Assembly: GCA_020638695.1 (NCBI GenBank)
Contig: JACKIB010000003.1
Span: forward strand, 186,001 to 250,000
Length of the DNA stretch: 64,000 bases
Direction: 5' to 3'
DNA from: Planctomycetota bacterium
GTDB taxonomy: Bacteria > Planctomycetota > UBA1135 > UBA2386
Shown here: in pieces, positions 62,198-64,000 of the stretch
Layout of the letters: the number at the start of each line of letters is the position of its first letter
Position numbering within the stretch: the stretch's first letter is position 1
Translations under genes and position numbers: made by a program
The notes under the pieces: generated by a model
Seen by the model: only the letters and a program-made list of their open reading frames with translations
Told to the model about the DNA's origin: nothing
Database searches by the model: none

Positions 62198-64000
62198 CTA
62201 CTTCCCGGGTGCCACCCGGTAGGCCACCGCGAAGCTCTTCAGCGCGGGCGAGCGTGGCGGGTTGGACTCGGTGTTGTTCTGCATCACGCAGCGCATGTTG
62301 AGGAACCGCGGCAGAAGTCCGTTGGCGGCGCGGATCGAGTCGAGCTGATCCTCGGTGACGTAGTTCGTCAGCCCGCCGGCCGCGACGCGGGGTCCCTGCG
62401 GCCAGTTCGGCGTGTGCACCGCCTGGTAGACGCTGTCGGTGGCGAACGGGTTGGCCATCGCGTAGCGGTAGGCCTCGCGCGCATAGAACGGATTCAGCAG
62501 GTTGCCGCGGTTCTGCACCAGCTGGATGTTGGTCCAGTTGAGCGTGGCATCGTTGTCGTCGGATTGGTTGAAGATCACGTTGCTGTTGGCGAACGTGCGC
62601 GCACCGCGGAACTCGACCACCACCGAAGTGCCTACCGGCTGCGCGCTGAGCGGCGGGTTCATCATGGTCACCAGGTCCGCGATTCCCTCTCCCGACGCGG
62701 TGAGGTTCGGCACGCCGTTGGTGTCGTTGAAGCCCTTCCACGGCTGGGCGGCCGCGTACGGATTGCGCGGGTTCTTGAAGTCGTGCGCGTTCGGGCGGAG
62801 CGTGTCCCAGAAACCGAACGTCACCATCGACACGCGGCGCACGAAGTCCGCCTGCGCCCAGTGGACGTGGTCGTCGAGCGGCGGGGCGGTCCACAGGAAA
62901 CCGTTGTTGGGGTCGCCGAGTAGCGTGTCGCGGATCACCGAGCTGCGGGCAGCGGCCTGGGTGTCGGGATCGACGTAGACGTCGGCACCAGTGATCAGGT
63001 CCTTGCCACCCGAAGCGTGGGCGCGGGTCTCGGGCCACGGCGTCGGACAACCGGGAAGCGGTCCGGTGCTGTAGTAGCCGGTGCCCGGCCAGCACGGGCC
63101 GATCGTCGCGATGTGGAACAAGTTGGTGCCGTGCGCCGCGCCACCGTTGGCCGGACCGTCCGGATACACCCCGAAGTCGAGCAGCAGCGGGAGGGCGATC
63201 GGGTCGTGATCGAGCTCGCGCATTCCCATGAAGTCGCCGTAGTCGAACACGAACTCCGTGTTGGCGTGCAACGCAGCGAATGCCGGCGGGGGCTTGTCGG
63301 GCACACACGGCGACGAGCACGACGCGGTTACGTCGCGCTGCGCCGCCGGTGCAGCGGGGTTGTGTGCGCCACCCAGGCCGATCGCACGGTCGCCCTGGGT
63401 GTCCCAGCGCACCAGCCGGCTGTCACGCCACGTGTAGGACTTCTCGAACTTCGGATACGGGACCATCTTGGTCCCGGTGGTGGCGCGGAATGCGTCGTTG
63501 GGGTTGATCTCGTAGACCCGGTCCTTCACCACCGTCTCGTACGTCGACCCCGACAGCACGTTCTGGTCGAAGGTCGGACGCAAACCGCTGCGCCCGGAGA
63601 AGCAGTCGTAGATGCACCCACACGGCGCGATGATGTAGGTCAGGTCCGGCCGCCAGTCGGCGTGCGCCATCCGCAACGTGTAGCGGTCGAACACGTCGAA
63701 ACGCACCTCCATGTCGTTCCACGGCGCCCAGTGCATCTGCTCGATGTCGAGCATGGTCTTGGTCGGATCGCGGTAGGCGAGGCCGAAGTCGTCTTCGCGG
63801 TAGGTCATCTGCAGGCGGGTGCCCCACGGGTTGTGCGGCTCCGTCACTCCACCGCCATTGGGTGCGACCATCGACGGACAGCTGTACAGGATGCCCGGGA
63901 TCGAACAGAACCCGGCGATTGCGGCAGGCGGCCCGATGTCGCACTCGCCGCGGTCGAAGCGGGTGATGCCCTGCAGGATCTGCCGATCCGCCACCGAGCT
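62198..64000 (-). CDS. Large protein of unknown function (N-terminus beyond the right edge)
   Basis: The frame is open to the window edge, giving at least 601 residues, and ends LKSFAVAYRVAPGK. It is rich in Asn, Pro, Trp and Tyr, with low Lys, in the style of secreted planctomycete proteins. Cysteine pairs occur (CGCIYDC, CSSPC, PCWPGTG). Phrases include NPFYAREAYRYAMANPFATDSVYQ and RFLNMRCVMQNNTESNPP. I recognise no family, and the signal peptide is out of view. The in-frame GTG at 63994 is not taken as the start because the frame continues. Confidence 0.7.
   Translation of the reverse strand, partial: SSVADRQILQGITRFDRGECDIGPPAAIAGFCSIPGILYSCPSMVAPNGGGVTEPHNPWGTRLQMTYREDDFGLAYRDPTKTMLDIEQMHWAPWNDMEVRFDVFDRYTLRMAHADWRPDLTYIIAPCGCIYDCFSGRSGLRPTFDQNVLSGSTYETVVKDRVYEINPNDAFRATTGTKMVPYPKFEKSYTWRDSRLVRWDTQGDRAIGLGGAHNPAAPAAQRDVTASCSSPCVPDKPPPAFAALHANTEFVFDYGDFMGMRELDHDPIALPLLLDFGVYPDGPANGGAAHGTNLFHIATIGPCWPGTGYYSTGPLPGCPTPWPETRAHASGGKDLITGADVYVDPDTQAAARSSVIRDTLLGDPNNGFLWTAPPLDDHVHWAQADFVRRVSMVTFGFWDTLRPNAHDFKNPRNPYAAAQPWKGFNDTNGVPNLTASGEGIADLVTMMNPPLSAQPVGTSVVVEFRGARTFANSNVIFNQSDDNDATLNWTNIQLVQNRGNLLNPFYAREAYRYAMANPFATDSVYQAVHTPNWPQGPRVAAGGLTNYVTEDQLDSIRAANGLLPRFLNMRCVMQNNTESNPPRSPALKSFAVAYRVAPGK

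Overview
The window is high-GC DNA from a bacterium that is most likely a planctomycete, probably of the lineage whose secreted proteins carry FG-GAP, ELWxxDGT, LamG and ThuA/DUF1080 domains. This rests on several features: large Ser/Thr kinases with TPR tails, an ECF sigma factor fused to a membrane-anchored extension, many lipoproteins, frequent GTG starts, and a C-terminal beta-rich domain shared by several exported proteins. No rRNA, tRNA, CRISPR array, insertion sequence or phage gene was recognised.

Layout. 1-4051: the 5' end of a lipoprotein gene, a coding-like remnant, a TMTC-like membrane/TPR protein and a di-haem cytochrome c peroxidase. 4091-10090: a sulfur activation and transfer locus. 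cysD-cysNC (sulfate to APS to PAPS) is divergent from an operon of an arylsulfotransferase-like protein, two small membrane proteins and a PAPS-type sulfotransferase. 10100-12972: a LamG secreted protein and a Ser/Thr kinase. 13164-22699: cytosine deaminase, an NCS2 permease and a tightly packed six-gene operon (mmsA, beta-ureidopropionase, dihydropyrimidinase, class III aminotransferase, preT, preA). Together these would carry cytosine or uracil through the reductive pathway to acetyl-CoA. 22877-34357: signalling and surface proteins, including an FG-GAP protein, an ECF sigma factor, a kinase with TPR, an ELWxxDGT-repeat protein and a 919-residue ECF sigma factor with a transmembrane segment. 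34613-38155: a potassium uptake operon, trkH-trkA-HAMP protein, with a 17-bp x 6 tandem repeat exactly between trkH and trkA.

38251-54730: a radical SAM/SPASM protein, a 970-bp spacer with a G-run tract and a very long hairpin, a MinD/FlhG-like ATPase, several lipoproteins and secreted proteins, an Asp/Asn hydroxylase-like protein, a DegT-family protein lacking its PLP lysine and a stand-alone secretin N-domain protein. It also holds a thioredoxin-fold gene interrupted by an in-frame UGA that is followed by a textbook bacterial SECIS hairpin, so it is a probable selenoprotein. 54824-64000: glyoxalase, a UTP-glucose-1-phosphate uridylyltransferase-like protein, a 1111-residue sugar kinase-like/UDP-sugar pyrophosphorylase fusion, a SRPBCC protein, a lipoprotein and a partial secreted protein running off the right edge.

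The strongest novel items are the unrecognised selenoprotein at 48318-49589, the tandem-duplicated stop/start cassette between trkH and trkA, the FKP-like fusion in reversed domain order, and two diverged copies of a coding remnant at about 380 and 34390. All function calls come from reading motifs; no database search was run.
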